A stretch of 64,000 bases of DNA from Caproiciproducens sp. NJN-50 (lineage in GTDB: Bacteria > Bacillota > Clostridia > Oscillospirales > Acutalibacteraceae), in contig NZ_CP035283.1 of assembly GCF_004103755.1 (NCBI RefSeq), positions 2,418,001 through 2,482,000 of the forward strand, read 5' to 3'. Positions 34,068 to 43,414 of the stretch are shown piece by piece. Below the pieces are notes generated by a model, which saw only the letters and a program-made list of their open reading frames with translations, made no database searches and was not told the DNA's origin. Position 1 is the first letter of the stretch. The number at the start of each line of letters is the position of its first letter. Made by a program: the position numbers and the translations under genes.

Positions 34068-34937
34068 TTATCCTTTCACCGCACCGAAGCTCAATCCGCG
34101 GACCAGATGTTTCTGAATGAAGAGGCACGCAATGACTTCAGGCAGCACCGCTATGGTGGAAGCCACCGCAACCTGCCCATAATGAACCGTATCGGAGGCA
34201 AGGTAACGCAAGGATGTGATGGTAATGGTCTGGATGCTCGACCCGCTGAGGATCAGCGGGAAGGTAAAGTCATTCCACGCAAAAATAAAGGCAAGCAGCG
34301 CCACGGAAACAAGCCCCGGCTTAATCAGCGGAACCAGCGTCTTCAGAAAAATCTCATACCACCTGTATCCGTCCAACTGGGCCGCCTGCTCGATTTCGAC
34401 GCTGATATCTTCAAAGTACCCTCGAAGCACCCAGATCAGCAGCGGCATCGTGACAAGCTGATAGACCCAGATCAGCCCGAAATAAGTGTCATATAACCCT
34501 ATCTTTTGAAAGATAAGAAAAACAGGCAGGGAAACGAGAATCTCCGGAGCGAATTTGAAAGAAAGAATCGTGAAAGCGACATTTTCTTTTTTCTTGAAGT
34601 TATATCTTGCGAGCGCATAAGCGATTGGCACCCCCGCGACGATCGTAATCAGAACGGCAAGGGCCGAAACGACAAAATTCTGATAAAACGCTTTGAAATA
34701 ATCGGTTCCAATCAGGACCGCGGAATAGTTGGCTGTTGTCGGATGGAATCTGAAAACCGTATTGTACATCTCCGTATCCGGTTTAAAGGAGCAAAGAACC
34801 ATCCACAGCAGGGGAAACAACGCAAACACCGCATAAACAGTCAGTCCGAGGTTGCGGCCGACCGCCCCAAGGACTTTGAATTTTTTTCTGCGCTGGTAGC
34901 TGTTTCGCAGTTTTGAATCCATTTGATTGTTATCCAT
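34068..34937 (-). CDS. CUT1-type ABC permease (MalG-like)
   Basis: 289 residues from ATG 34937 (GAGGTGA upstream); the frame is open further upstream but overlaps the preceding permease gene. Six predicted membrane helices and the EAA loop 'EIEQAAQLDGYRWYEIFLK' that docks on the ATPase. MalG-type C-terminus ('HLVRGLSFGAVKG'). Confidence 0.92.
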   Translation of the reverse strand: MDNNQMDSKLRNSYQRRKKFKVLGAVGRNLGLTVYAVFALFPLLWMVLCSFKPDTEMYNTVFRFHPTTANYSAVLIGTDYFKAFYQNFVVSALAVLITIVAGVPIAYALARYNFKKKENVAFTILSFKFAPEILVSLPVFLIFQKIGLYDTYFGLIWVYQLVTMPLLIWVLRGYFEDISVEIEQAAQLDGYRWYEIFLKTLVPLIKPGLVSVALLAFIFAWNDFTFPLILSGSSIQTITITSLRYLASDTVHYGQVAVASTIAVLPEVIACLFIQKHLVRGLSFGAVKG

Positions 34938-34951
34938 ACAGTTCACCTCTG

Positions 34952-35872
34952 TTATAATCCCTGGGCCTGTCTGGCAAGTTTGCGCTGCCTGTTGACAATT
35001 GCCTTCGCAGAATAATTGATAATGACCCACAAAACCAGCAGATAAGGCATCGCAACGCCCACCCGCGAATATTTAAACGCCGTCATATAAGCCGTCAACG
35101 AAATATTCATCAAGGAATCCCCCGGGCCGCCTTTCGACAGGGAAAAAATAACTCCGAATTCCTGAAGAGCCGCCATGAGTCTGAACAAAAGCGCAATGTA
35201 CATGAACGGTTTCAGCATCGGGAATGTAAGAGTCTTAAAGGTAAACCATGCGCTGGCGCCATCCACCTGCGCCGCCTCAAAAGGCGACTTGGGCAGTGAC
35301 TGAATCCCGGCCAGTACCAAAAGCAAAATAAACGGCGTGTTAACCCAGGTATCAATCAACACTGCGGTAAACATGGATGTCTTGTAGGACGAAGCCCATG
35401 GGAAGTTAAAAACTCCAAAAACATTTAGAAATTTTTCCAGAACACCAACCGTGTTGGATGTCATTAATTGCCAGATCAAGACTGCAATCGCCGGTGCGAC
35501 CATCAGCGGAAAAGTAAACAGGACCTTAAGAACCTTGCTGTACAAAGTGTCTTTTTTCAACAGCAGCGCAATCACCGTTCCCAAAACCATCTGGACTACC
35601 GTTGCGGAAACGGCATAAATCAGGGTGATTAAAAGGGCGTGGTAAAAATCCACATTGGTCAGCATGTCAGTCCAGTTTCTCACCCCGACAAAACGCCAGT
35701 GCATGCTTTTAAAGGAATAATTGGTAAATGAAAGGAAAATGGCGAGGATAAACGGGATCAGAATGCCAATCAATACGATCATACCCGGAGTAATAATGTA
35801 ATATGGCCTTCTTTTTATGGTCCTGGGGATTTCGTTGTAATTCACTGGAATATTTTTTCCTTCACTTGGCAT
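34952..35872 (-). CDS. CUT1-type ABC permease (MalF-like)
   Basis: 306 residues, six predicted membrane helices, EAA loop 'SPFEAAQVDGASAWFTFKTL'. Partner of the MalG-like permease 14 nt downstream. Forms the membrane channel of the predicted polyol importer. Confidence 0.92.
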   Translation of the reverse strand: MPSEGKNIPVNYNEIPRTIKRRPYYIITPGMIVLIGILIPFILAIFLSFTNYSFKSMHWRFVGVRNWTDMLTNVDFYHALLITLIYAVSATVVQMVLGTVIALLLKKDTLYSKVLKVLFTFPLMVAPAIAVLIWQLMTSNTVGVLEKFLNVFGVFNFPWASSYKTSMFTAVLIDTWVNTPFILLLVLAGIQSLPKSPFEAAQVDGASAWFTFKTLTFPMLKPFMYIALLFRLMAALQEFGVIFSLSKGGPGDSLMNISLTAYMTAFKYSRVGVAMPYLLVLWVIINYSAKAIVNRQRKLARQAQGL

Positions 35873-35907
35873 CTCGATTGCCTCCGTTAATCAGACTCAG
35901 GTATTTC

Positions 35908-35948
35908 AAATATGCCGCACGGACCGAATCGCCTGATGCGGCATATTT
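35908..35948 (-). other. Intercistronic hairpin after the binding-protein gene
   Basis: 12-bp perfect stem AAATATGCCGCA / TGCGGCATATTT in the spacer between the binding-protein and permease genes. No T-run follows on the minus strand. Such stems commonly protect the binding-protein mRNA so that it is made in excess over the permeases. Confidence 0.65.
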
Positions 35949-36018
35949 TTAATACCGCTGGGGGGAGAAAAAATGAGCAGTTCTTCTAAAAGCTGATTTA
36001 GGGCAAAATTCTATTTTG

Positions 36019-37464
36019 TTATCCTACGTCGACATCCTCGACCGCCTTATCCATCTTCTTTTTCAAGTCGTCCATACCCGCCTGCACATTCGAGTATTTT
36101 CCTGCAACAATGTCCTGAAGGGTTGCCGCCCAGTTCGTCGTTGTTTCAAAAAACGACGGCTGCGGAGTGAACAGAATCGTGGAATTGTCAATGGTGGCTT
36201 TGAAGGATTCCAGATATCCGGTCTGCGCACTCATCTTTTTTTCGTATTCACTGGAATTAATCACAGACTCGCGGCACGGATCGAGACTGTTCTTTTCAAT
36301 CGTGGCATATTTCGCAAAATCCTTCGATGTGAAATACTGGATGAAATACCAGGCGGCTCCTTTATTCTTGGAGGCGCTGTTCATTGCGAGAGCCCAGGTC
36401 CAGAAATTGGATTTCGGCGTGTCTCCTTCTTTCACAACAGGAATCGTTGCCCACGCAAGGTTTCCCGCCTCCTGTGAAGCGCCCTTCCAGTTCTGCTGCA
36501 CTCCGACAGAATCCGAATCCAGCATCATAGCCGCTTTTCCTGCTCCCAGGTCGGCGCTGCAGTCGTACCAGGTATAGCTTGACCAGCCCGGCGCACAGCC
36601 CGTTTTCACCAGATTCGTCCAGTAAGTCGTCATTTTTACCGCTTCCGGTGAATTCACTTTGGAAACCAGTTTTCCGTCCTCGATTGCAAAATCCGACGCG
36701 CCGAAGTTTGAATATGTACTCATATATCCAGGATGGATCGTGCCCCAGTCGCGGGCGCCGCGAATTGCCAGTCCGTAAGAACCCGTGCCGTTCCAGTTCT
36801 TTAATTTTTTGCTGACGTCCGCAAGTTCGTCCAGAGTCTTCGGGACCTGAAGATTTAACTGCTTAAATGCTCTTGTATTATAGGAAAGAGTGTAAATTTC
36901 AGACATCAGCGGGAGTCCCAGCAGCTGGCCGGAACCAACTTTGTGGCCTGCGGTGCCGTCCCATTTCAGAGCATTCACAACGCTTGGAACAAAATCGTCA
37001 AAATCATAATCCGACGATGTCGCGCCCGCGTCGCTGGTATAATTCGACAAATCGTCTACATAACCTGCCGAAGAATAATCCCACAACTGATATGCCCCGG
37101 ACATGAACACGTCCGGATCGCCGCTGCGGCTGGAAAGCGATGTGGAAACCTTGTCAAAATAGTTTGCTTCCGGGGTGACGGTATGCTCAACCTTAATTCC
37201 GGTTTTGTCTTCGAATTCCGACAGTTTGGCAATGATCGGAGCAGAACAGAAATGCTGAACAAAATATACTTTCAGAGTCGTGCCGGAGTATTTCTTCCAG
37301 TCAAACTGAGACGGTTTCGCCTGTGTTTGTTCCGCGCTGGCGGACGACGCCGTGTTTCCGGAGCTGGCGCTTGGGGCAGTGCTGTTTCCTCCCGAACATC
37401 CCACCAGGGAGCTTGACACCATGGCCAAAGTCAACAAAATTGCAGCTTTCTTCTTGAAGTGCAT
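36019..37464 (-). CDS. ABC transporter substrate-binding lipoprotein (sugar/polyol)
   Basis: 481 residues. Signal peptide with lipobox 'SSLVGC' (Cys about residue 23), then a Ser/Thr/Ala-rich linker and a cluster-B (SBP_bac_1) type fold with 'EFEDKTGIKVEHTV' and 'GDPDVFMSGAYQLWDY'. It is anchored outside the membrane and delivers substrate to the two permeases. First gene of the operon, RBS GGGAGG. Substrate inferred from the metabolic genes downstream. Confidence 0.92.
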   Translation of the reverse strand: MHFKKKAAILLTLAMVSSSLVGCSGGNSTAPSASSGNTASSASAEQTQAKPSQFDWKKYSGTTLKVYFVQHFCSAPIIAKLSEFEDKTGIKVEHTVTPEANYFDKVSTSLSSRSGDPDVFMSGAYQLWDYSSAGYVDDLSNYTSDAGATSSDYDFDDFVPSVVNALKWDGTAGHKVGSGQLLGLPLMSEIYTLSYNTRAFKQLNLQVPKTLDELADVSKKLKNWNGTGSYGLAIRGARDWGTIHPGYMSTYSNFGASDFAIEDGKLVSKVNSPEAVKMTTYWTNLVKTGCAPGWSSYTWYDCSADLGAGKAAMMLDSDSVGVQQNWKGASQEAGNLAWATIPVVKEGDTPKSNFWTWALAMNSASKNKGAAWYFIQYFTSKDFAKYATIEKNSLDPCRESVINSSEYEKKMSAQTGYLESFKATIDNSTILFTPQPSFFETTTNWAATLQDIVAGKYSNVQAGMDDLKKKMDKAVEDVDVG

Positions 37465-37783
37465 TAATACAACCTCCCTACACGAAAAATGAATATAATT
37501 TTTGCCTTATCAGCTTTCTTCTCAGTATTTTAATATAATTCCTGCCTTTTTTAAATTGATTATTTTTTTATTATTAGCAATTTGTTTATTTTTTGTAAGG
37601 CGGGATTCGATCATTTTATAAAATTTTATCAATACCATCAAAACGATATTAATTTGCTAAAGATTTCACAGCCCGGTTTTCACCAAAGTTCCGGAATTTT
37701 GCCGGAGGCCCGGATAACCGGCTTTCAGAGACAAACCATCATATCCTATTTCCGGCGGACATAAATTTGATGAAAAGGATGTG
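37465..37783. other. AT-rich divergent intergenic region
   Basis: 319 nt between the divergent binding-protein and YibE/F genes. The part nearer the binding-protein gene is very AT-rich (37500-37660) and should hold the operon promoter and regulator site, with minus-strand TATATT/TATAAT-like boxes, but I could not pick one with confidence. No gene or RNA recognised. Confidence 0.5.
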
Positions 37784-39055
37784 ATGAAAGTGAAACAGAA
37801 TCAAATAAAATCAACACTCGCAATCCTTTTATTCTCCGCGTTTTTTCTGTTGATCGGGAACAGAATCGCGTCCATGCACGCTTTGCCGATCACCGTAGCG
37901 GATTATGAATCGGAACTGAAGGAGCAGGTATTTGCGAAAGTTACAAAAATCGATTCGGTCACGCCGGACCCTACGGACTCCAATACCAACGTCGTCAAAT
38001 TCACCTGCATCCTCGCGGCGGGAAAAGAAAAGGGAACTGCGGTTCAGGCGACTCAGTATTGCTACAAAAACAACGCGACCATGCCTCCTCAGGTCAGTGT
38101 CAACGACAAAGTCGTCCTTGGAATACTGTCCTCTGGAAGCTCGACGGAGTATGCATTCGAAAATTACGACCGAATCGGACAAGTGCTTCTGCTGTCTCTC
38201 CTCTTTGCCGGACTCATTCTCCTCTTCGGCGGTAAAAAAGGAGTCAAAACCGTCCTTTCCCTCGCGCTGACCTGCATGGCAATTTTTTTCGTTTTCATCC
38301 CGTGCATCATGGCGGGATTCAACGTTTATCTGTCGACTGTCATAATCTGCGTCTATATCATCGCGGTCTCTGATACTCTTACGGGAGGGCTCGGCCTGAA
38401 AAGTCTCGCGGCTGCATTGGGCTGTTCCGGCGGTGTGGCATTTTCAGGGTTCCTCTACATTTTCATGGGAAAGGTCATGAAATTAACCGGATCCTATAAC
38501 GATCAGACCTCCTTGATTATGCAGACCTTTGTACAATGTCCGATCGACCTGAAAGCGGTCGTGTTCGCGATGGTCACGGTCGGCGCGTTGGGCGCGACCA
38601 TGGACGTCGCCATGTCGATTGCGTCATCTCTGGAAGAAATTCGGGAGAATAACGATCATTTTAAAAAACAAGACCTGATCCATTCGGGCTTCAAGATAGG
38701 GAAAGATATTATGGGCACGATGACAAACACGCTGATCCTCGCCTATATCGGCAGCAGCCTTGTCACGGTGCTGATCTATGCTGCGTCCCATTACCCGATT
38801 CTTCAACTGCTGAACAAGGAAGAAATCATCATTGAGACTCTCCAGTCCCTGATCGGCAGCCTTGGGATGCTGATCACAATTCCGTTTACCACGGTCATAT
38901 CGGCTTATCTGTTCCAGAAGCAGAAACGACAGCCGTTCGCCAAAAAAGATCTTACGAGCCGCGTGTCCTGTCGGCAAAATGGCAACCGCGATTTGGACTT
39001 CCCCGTTCACGAAAAAAAGTCCAGCCATGTCGGTCACTATGATCCCTATCGTTGA
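37784..39055 (+). CDS. YibE/F-family membrane protein
   Basis: 423 residues. One N-terminal membrane helix, an extracytoplasmic beta-rich domain (about 35-115), then about seven membrane helices with 'GGKKGVKTVLSLALTC', 'MVTVGALGATMDVAMSIASSLEEI' and 'GTMTNTLILAYIGSSL', characteristic of the YibE/F family. Function unknown, possibly transport. Start ATG 37784 follows AAGGA; a GTG at 37781 is also possible. The final 40 residues are polar and unlike the rest, possibly altered. Confidence 0.85.
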   Translation: MKVKQNQIKSTLAILLFSAFFLLIGNRIASMHALPITVADYESELKEQVFAKVTKIDSVTPDPTDSNTNVVKFTCILAAGKEKGTAVQATQYCYKNNATMPPQVSVNDKVVLGILSSGSSTEYAFENYDRIGQVLLLSLLFAGLILLFGGKKGVKTVLSLALTCMAIFFVFIPCIMAGFNVYLSTVIICVYIIAVSDTLTGGLGLKSLAAALGCSGGVAFSGFLYIFMGKVMKLTGSYNDQTSLIMQTFVQCPIDLKAVVFAMVTVGALGATMDVAMSIASSLEEIRENNDHFKKQDLIHSGFKIGKDIMGTMTNTLILAYIGSSLVTVLIYAASHYPILQLLNKEEIIIETLQSLIGSLGMLITIPFTTVISAYLFQKQKRQPFAKKDLTSRVSCRQNGNRDLDFPVHEKKSSHVGHYDPYR

Positions 39056-39359
39056 ATCGGTCCTCCCCCGTCAAGAGGCCAGCCGGATCCGCACCGCTCC
39101 GGTCCGCAGCCAAACCTAAAATCCAGCCGTGTAGGGAGAGTTCATTCTTCGGAATTGAAAGGGATCAGGGAACGACTGCCACGGCCGGATAAACCAACCG
39201 GCCGATATAGCAAAGCCCCGCCTCCGGCGGGGCTGGATCTTATACTCCAGAAACATGAAAAAGCCGCATGAACACTAGAAAACTAGAATTCATACGGTTT
39301 CAGGCCCGATGCCGGCGGCCGGAAGAAATTCGCCCTTTTTAATACTTGTGAAAGGCGGC
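39056..39359. other. Structured GC-rich intergenic region of unknown nature
   Basis: 304 nt between convergent genes, with no plausible ORF. It holds several hairpins: ACGGCCGG...CCGGCCG (about 39171-39204), AGCCCCGCC-TCC-GGCGGGGCT (about 39213-39233), and the metNIQ terminator (39255-39303). The block 39060-39205 has the look of a structured RNA, but I could not match it to a class. Confidence 0.45.
39255..39303 (-). terminator. Terminator of metNIQ
   Basis: Nested stem with blocks CTAG/CTAG, TTCAT/ATGAA and CGG/CCG; on the minus strand it is followed by CTTTTTC. Confidence 0.65.
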
Positions 39360-40286
39360 TCAGTTCACCGGAACCACTGCTCCCTTAAAAGTATCGTTGA
39401 TAAATGTTTTAATCTCTTCGCTCTTCAGCACTTCCACAAGAGCTTTGATGTCCTCACGATTTTCATCGCCCTTTCGGACCGCAAGGATGTTTGCATATGT
39501 GGTGGCAGCCAGCGAATCCGGTGTTTCCACCTCCAGTGCGTTTTCGACCTTGAGCCCGCCTTCCAGAGCATAGTTGCCGTTGATGATCGCAATATCCACG
39601 TCCGGGAGAGATCGGACAAGCTGAGCCGCCTCGATCTCACGGAACTTCAGGTTCTTTTTGTTTTCCACGATGTCTCTCTGCGTGGCTGTAACGCCCGCCC
39701 CGCTCTTGAGCTTAATCAAACCGTTCGCCTGAAGAAGCAGCAAGGCTCTCGCTTCATTGGAAGTGTCATTGGGCACCGTAACGGTCGCGCCGTCTTTTAG
39801 ATTGGCCAGCGCTTTCGTCTTGCCGGCATAAATCCCGAACGGCTCATAGTGAATCGCTCCCGCGGACACGATATTGGTCCCCCTTTCCTTATTGAATTCG
39901 GTCAGGTACGGCTGGTGCTGAAAATAGTTCGCATCGAGCTGTTTGTCTTCCAATGCGGTGTTCGGCAGAACATAATCGGAGAATTCCTTGATTTCAAGGT
40001 CATACCCCTTGGCCTTCAGCAGTTTTGCCGCTTCCTTCAGAATTTCGGCATGCGGAGTCGGGGAAGCGCCCACTACGATCTTTTTTTGTTCCGAAGCGGA
40101 AGACGCTGCCGGCGAAACCGCCGGCGCCTCTGAAGAGGCCGCCTGGGAAGATGCCGTCTGGGAAGATGCCGTCTGGGAAGATGCCGTCTGTGCGGAAGAG
40201 GCGCCGCCGGAATTCGCGCAGCCCGCCAGCGCACTAAGGGAAAGGAGTGCTGCCAGCAAAACGGAAACGGATTTACTCTTTTTCAT
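39360..40286 (-). CDS. metQ: D-/L-methionine ABC transporter binding lipoprotein
   Basis: 308 residues with a lipobox 'ALAGC' (Cys about 22), a repetitive Ser/Ala/Gln linker (about 25-65), and a NlpA/MetQ domain: 'VVGASPTPHAEIL', 'YVLPNTALEDKQLDANYFQHQPYL', 'NDTSNEARALLLL'. Captures methionine outside the membrane for MetNI. The linker is built from 15-bp DNA repeats. Last gene of the unit PLP-metN-metI-metQ. Confidence 0.95.
   Translation of the reverse strand: MKKSKSVSVLLAALLSLSALAGCANSGGASSAQTASSQTASSQTASSQAASSEAPAVSPAASSASEQKKIVVGASPTPHAEILKEAAKLLKAKGYDLEIKEFSDYVLPNTALEDKQLDANYFQHQPYLTEFNKERGTNIVSAGAIHYEPFGIYAGKTKALANLKDGATVTVPNDTSNEARALLLLQANGLIKLKSGAGVTATQRDIVENKKNLKFREIEAAQLVRSLPDVDIAIINGNYALEGGLKVENALEVETPDSLAATTYANILAVRKGDENREDIKALVEVLKSEEIKTFINDTFKGAVVPVN
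40145..40189 (-). repeat. Three 15-bp tandem repeats in the metQ linker
   Basis: Unit GGGAAGATGCCGTCT, three exact copies, in frame, encoding repeated 'QTASS' pentapeptides in the flexible lipoprotein linker. Copy number may vary between strains. Confidence 0.9.
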
Positions 40287-40319
40287 AAATTACCCTCCAG
40301 TACTTGTTATGGGATTTGA

Positions 40320-40985
40320 CTATTTTCTTCTGTCAAACGACGCGGCCATTTTCATGCCGAACCCTTGAAAGACCTGGACGATCAGCACAAGAAGCACGAC
40401 GGTCATCAGCATGATTCCGTTTTGGTAACGGTAATAGCCATAATTGATGGCGATCGTGCCCAAACCTCCGCCGCCCACAAAACCCGCCATGGCGGAATAG
40501 CCTAAAACCGTCGTAACCGCAATGGCACAGCCGACGAGCAGAGACGGCCTTGCCTCCGGAAGAAGGACTTTCCATACGATCTGAACATTGGAAGCTCCCA
40601 TGGACTGTGCCGCCTCAACCACGCCCGCGTCGACCTCTTTCAGCGAAGACTCCACAAGCCGGGCAACAAACGGGGCGGCGGATAAGGTGAGCGGAACCAC
40701 GGTTGCCGTGGAACCGATGATGGTGCCGGTAACCAGGCGGGTAAATGGGATGATCGCCACCAAGAGAATTAAAAACGGTACGGACCGGGTCAGGTTTACA
40801 ATGACGTCCAGCGTTTTGAACAGCCCTGTGCAGGGGTGGAGCCCGTCTTTCGAACTTGTGACCAGAAAAATGCCGACCGGCAAGCCGATCATATAAGCAA
40901 ACAGCGTTGACAGCAGCGTCATGTACAGGGATTCGCCAATGCCCTGAAGAAGCATTAAAACGGTTGACTCATCCCACATAATCAT
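40320..40985 (-). CDS. metI: Methionine ABC transporter permease
   Basis: 221 residues, about five membrane helices, EAA-type loop 'VVEAAQSMGASNVQIVWKVLLPEA' and 'GGGGLGTIAINYGY', both characteristic of MetI. Overlaps the end of metN by 17 nt. Confidence 0.95.
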   Translation of the reverse strand: MIMWDESTVLMLLQGIGESLYMTLLSTLFAYMIGLPVGIFLVTSSKDGLHPCTGLFKTLDVIVNLTRSVPFLILLVAIIPFTRLVTGTIIGSTATVVPLTLSAAPFVARLVESSLKEVDAGVVEAAQSMGASNVQIVWKVLLPEARPSLLVGCAIAVTTVLGYSAMAGFVGGGGLGTIAINYGYYRYQNGIMLMTVVLLVLIVQVFQGFGMKMAASFDRRK

Positions 40986-41982
40986 CCACCTCTTCTGCGG
41001 TCAGACCTTTCGCGCGGATATAATGGAACATTTTCCGCGCCAGCGCCTCTTCTGCCGGAAGCTGCACGACCATCTGCCCAAACGCTTTGCCGTTCAGGTT
41101 TTTTGTGTCCGCATAAAGAATATTAACAGGCGCCTTACAGGCAAGAACCATGCCGGCCAGTACCGGTTCAAAAGAGGAATTGCCGTTAAAGACAATGCGC
41201 ATACAGCGTTTGCTGATCTTTACCGCTGTGCCTCCCGCGTCCGGGTAAACGAATTTGTGGGCTGCGGCCGTCTTTGGATTTGTAAAGATGTCTTCCACCA
41301 GTCCCGTTTCAGCAATCCTGCTTTCGTCAATGATCGCGACCCTGTTGCAGATCCTTTCAATTACGCTCATCTCATGGGTAATAATCACAATGGTAATTCC
41401 GAGCCGTCCGTTAATGTCTTTCAGCAGGCTGAGGATCGACTGCGTGGTGGCGGGATCGAGCGCGCTGGTTGCCTCGTCGCACAACAGCGCCTTTGGGTTT
41501 GTTGCAAGCGCCCGCGCAATGGCGACGCGCTGCTTCTGTCCCCCGGACAGTTGCGTGGGGTAGGATTCCACCCTGTCGGAAAGCCCCACCAAGTCAAGAA
41601 GCTCCCTCGCTTTTTTCTTCGCGTCAGATTTGTGGATTCCGGAGATTTCCAGTGGAAAGCAGACATTTTCGAGCGCGGTACGCTGCATTAAAAGATTGAA
41701 CTGCTGAAAAATCATTCCGATGGATCGGCGCACGCCGCGCAAATCCGATTCCTTTAGCCTGCATAAGTCTTTTCCGTCAAAAAGGACATTCCCCTGCGTG
41801 GGCCTCTCCAACATATTCATACATCGGACCAAGGTGCTTTTCCCCGCGCCGCTCATGCCGATAATGCCGAAAATATCGCCCTTTTCAATCGTGAGGCTGA
41901 TGTCGTTCAAAGCGTGAATCTCTGTGTCCTTTGTCTGGAATGTTTTGCTCAGATTGTGTATTTCAATCAGCGCCTGACCCAA
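40969..41982 (-). CDS. metN: Methionine ABC transporter ATPase
   Basis: 337 residues from a TTG start at 41982 preceded by AGGAGG. Walker A 'GMSGAGKST', signature 'LSGGQKQR', Walker B 'LLCDEATSALD', switch His 'ITHEM'. The C-terminal about 80 residues form the NIL domain that binds methionine and inhibits transport when the amino acid is plentiful in the cell (known for MetN). Confidence 0.95.
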   Translation of the reverse strand: MGQALIEIHNLSKTFQTKDTEIHALNDISLTIEKGDIFGIIGMSGAGKSTLVRCMNMLERPTQGNVLFDGKDLCRLKESDLRGVRRSIGMIFQQFNLLMQRTALENVCFPLEISGIHKSDAKKKARELLDLVGLSDRVESYPTQLSGGQKQRVAIARALATNPKALLCDEATSALDPATTQSILSLLKDINGRLGITIVIITHEMSVIERICNRVAIIDESRIAETGLVEDIFTNPKTAAAHKFVYPDAGGTAVKISKRCMRIVFNGNSSFEPVLAGMVLACKAPVNILYADTKNLNGKAFGQMVVQLPAEEALARKMFHYIRAKGLTAEEVDDYVG

Positions 41983-42070
41983 TAGCGTCTTACCTCCTCA
42001 TCTTCCGGACTTGCGCCATACCTTCCGAATGGTCCCCCCTGTTTTACCTTGTATGCCGCCTTAAATCATT

Positions 42071-43264
42071 TTATTTCAGGCCGGTCTTTTCAAGAGCCTG
42101 CCGGATATCCCCAATAATGTCTTTCGTGTCTTCCAGACCCACGCTGAAACGGAAAAAGCCTTCGTGGAACTCTGCCGGATAAAGGTACTGCCGCTCGTCG
42201 TTTGGGCCGAGAAAAACGATCAGGCTTTCGTCGTGCCCGAGGGAAACCGCCGACGTAATAACGCGCAGGTAACTCACAAACCGGTTGTGCGTATCTGCAT
42301 CGGCATTCAGGCCGAAGGAGATCATGCCGGAAAAGCCTTTTTTCATCTGTTTTACGGCGATCGCATGACCGCGGTCGCTTTCCAGCCCCGGATAAGCGAC
42401 GAAGCGGACGGACGGATCGTCTTTCAGAAACCGTGCGATTTTCAGGGCGCTTTCGCTGTGCTGGCGCATCCGCAGAGGCAGCGTGACCGCGCCGCGCATG
42501 ATGAGCCACGCGTTGAACGGGCTGATTGCGCCGCCGAGATTCACCATTGCTTCCGCGCGGATTTTGTCGATGAGCTCCTTTTTTCCGGAAACGGAGCCGC
42601 CCAGCGCGTCGCCGTGGCCGTTGATATATTTAGTCAGGCTTTCCGCCGTCAGATCGGCCCCCAATTCGGCCGGCCGCTGAAGGTATGGAGAGGCAAACGT
42701 GTTATCAACCGAAAGCAGGATCCCGTTTTCGTGGGCGATTTTTGCAATCGCCGCAATATCGCTGACGCCGATCGTCGGATTTCCGGGAGTTTCGATGTGG
42801 ATTAATTTTGTATTGGGCCGGATCGCCGCTTTTACCGCTTCCAGGTCGGACATATCCACCAGCGTGGCCTGGATTCCGTACTTGTTTTTCAGGTGTTCCG
42901 TCAGCAGCCGGTAGACGGCGATATAGGTCACTTTTGAGCATACCACATGGTCGCCGGAGTTCAGGAAGGCAAAAAATATTCCCGAAAGGGCCGATACGCC
43001 GGAAGCAAGAACCACGCAGTCGTCCGTCCCTTCCAGCGAAGCGATCTTTTCCTGAAGATACTTCTGATTCACGCCGCCGTTGCGGGTATAGAGCGCTTTG
43101 TCGGCGCTGCTCCAGTTCAGGCTGCTCGGATCGTAGGGCAGCTCGTAGCAGTTCCCAAGCGTGATGGGGCGCTTGATTGCGCCGGTGTCCCGGTCGACAT
43201 CGTTCCCCGTATGCACCGCTCTCGTCAGGAATCCATATCCGGGACCATATTCACGTTGACTCAT
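42071..43264 (-). CDS. Transsulfuration-family PLP enzyme (Cys/Met metabolism), divergent
   Basis: 397 residues of the Cys/Met metabolism PLP family. The Schiff-base Lys is in 'SLTKYINGHGDALGG' and the PLP Asp in 'SVDNTFASPY'. The 'YTR' Arg is present, but the usual NPT that follows is replaced by 'NGGVNQ'. It could be a cystathionine gamma-synthase, beta-lyase or methionine gamma-lyase. Being first in an operon with metNIQ suggests that it handles imported methionine or a related thioether. RBS AAGGAG. Confidence 0.82.
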   Translation of the reverse strand: MSQREYGPGYGFLTRAVHTGNDVDRDTGAIKRPITLGNCYELPYDPSSLNWSSADKALYTRNGGVNQKYLQEKIASLEGTDDCVVLASGVSALSGIFFAFLNSGDHVVCSKVTYIAVYRLLTEHLKNKYGIQATLVDMSDLEAVKAAIRPNTKLIHIETPGNPTIGVSDIAAIAKIAHENGILLSVDNTFASPYLQRPAELGADLTAESLTKYINGHGDALGGSVSGKKELIDKIRAEAMVNLGGAISPFNAWLIMRGAVTLPLRMRQHSESALKIARFLKDDPSVRFVAYPGLESDRGHAIAVKQMKKGFSGMISFGLNADADTHNRFVSYLRVITSAVSLGHDESLIVFLGPNDERQYLYPAEFHEGFFRFSVGLEDTKDIIGDIRQALEKTGLK

Positions 43265-43347
43265 GGAAAATCTCCTTGTCTTAATTTGAGTATCGAACAG
43301 GCACGCCGTTCTACTCCAAGCCCGTATATTCGTAAAGCGAATTCAGC

Positions 43348-43376
43348 TTGACAGAATAAAATAAGATTGATACTAT
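43348..43376 (+). promoter_or_regulatory. Promoter of the Rrf2 regulator gene
   Basis: TTGACA (43348-43353), 17-nt spacer, TACTAT (43371-43376). The -10 box lies inside the palindromic operator, so the operator would block RNA polymerase. Confidence 0.75.
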
Positions 43377-43390
43377 ATAATAAATAGTAT
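43370..43390. promoter_or_regulatory. Palindromic operator, candidate Rrf2/CymR-like site
   Basis: ATACTAT, 7-nt spacer, ATAGTAT: a perfect inverted repeat covering the rrf2 -10 box, in the 150-nt divergent region shared with the metNIQ-unit promoter. A related sequence (18 of 22 positions) lies at 45526-45547 before the metY leader ORF. Assignment to the adjacent regulator is inferred. Confidence 0.6.
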
Positions 43391-43414
43391 TAATATATGT
43401 TATGGTGATTATAA

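Noticed and set aside
40145..40189. Possible CRISPR or regulatory repeats
   Set aside because: Direct 15-bp repeats without spacers, in frame inside the metQ linker; they encode a repeated pentapeptide.
41983..42070. SAM riboswitch or T-box upstream of metN
   Set aside because: The spacer is only 88 nt and lacks the GGAGGGA or GGUGG core, and metN is internal to an operon.
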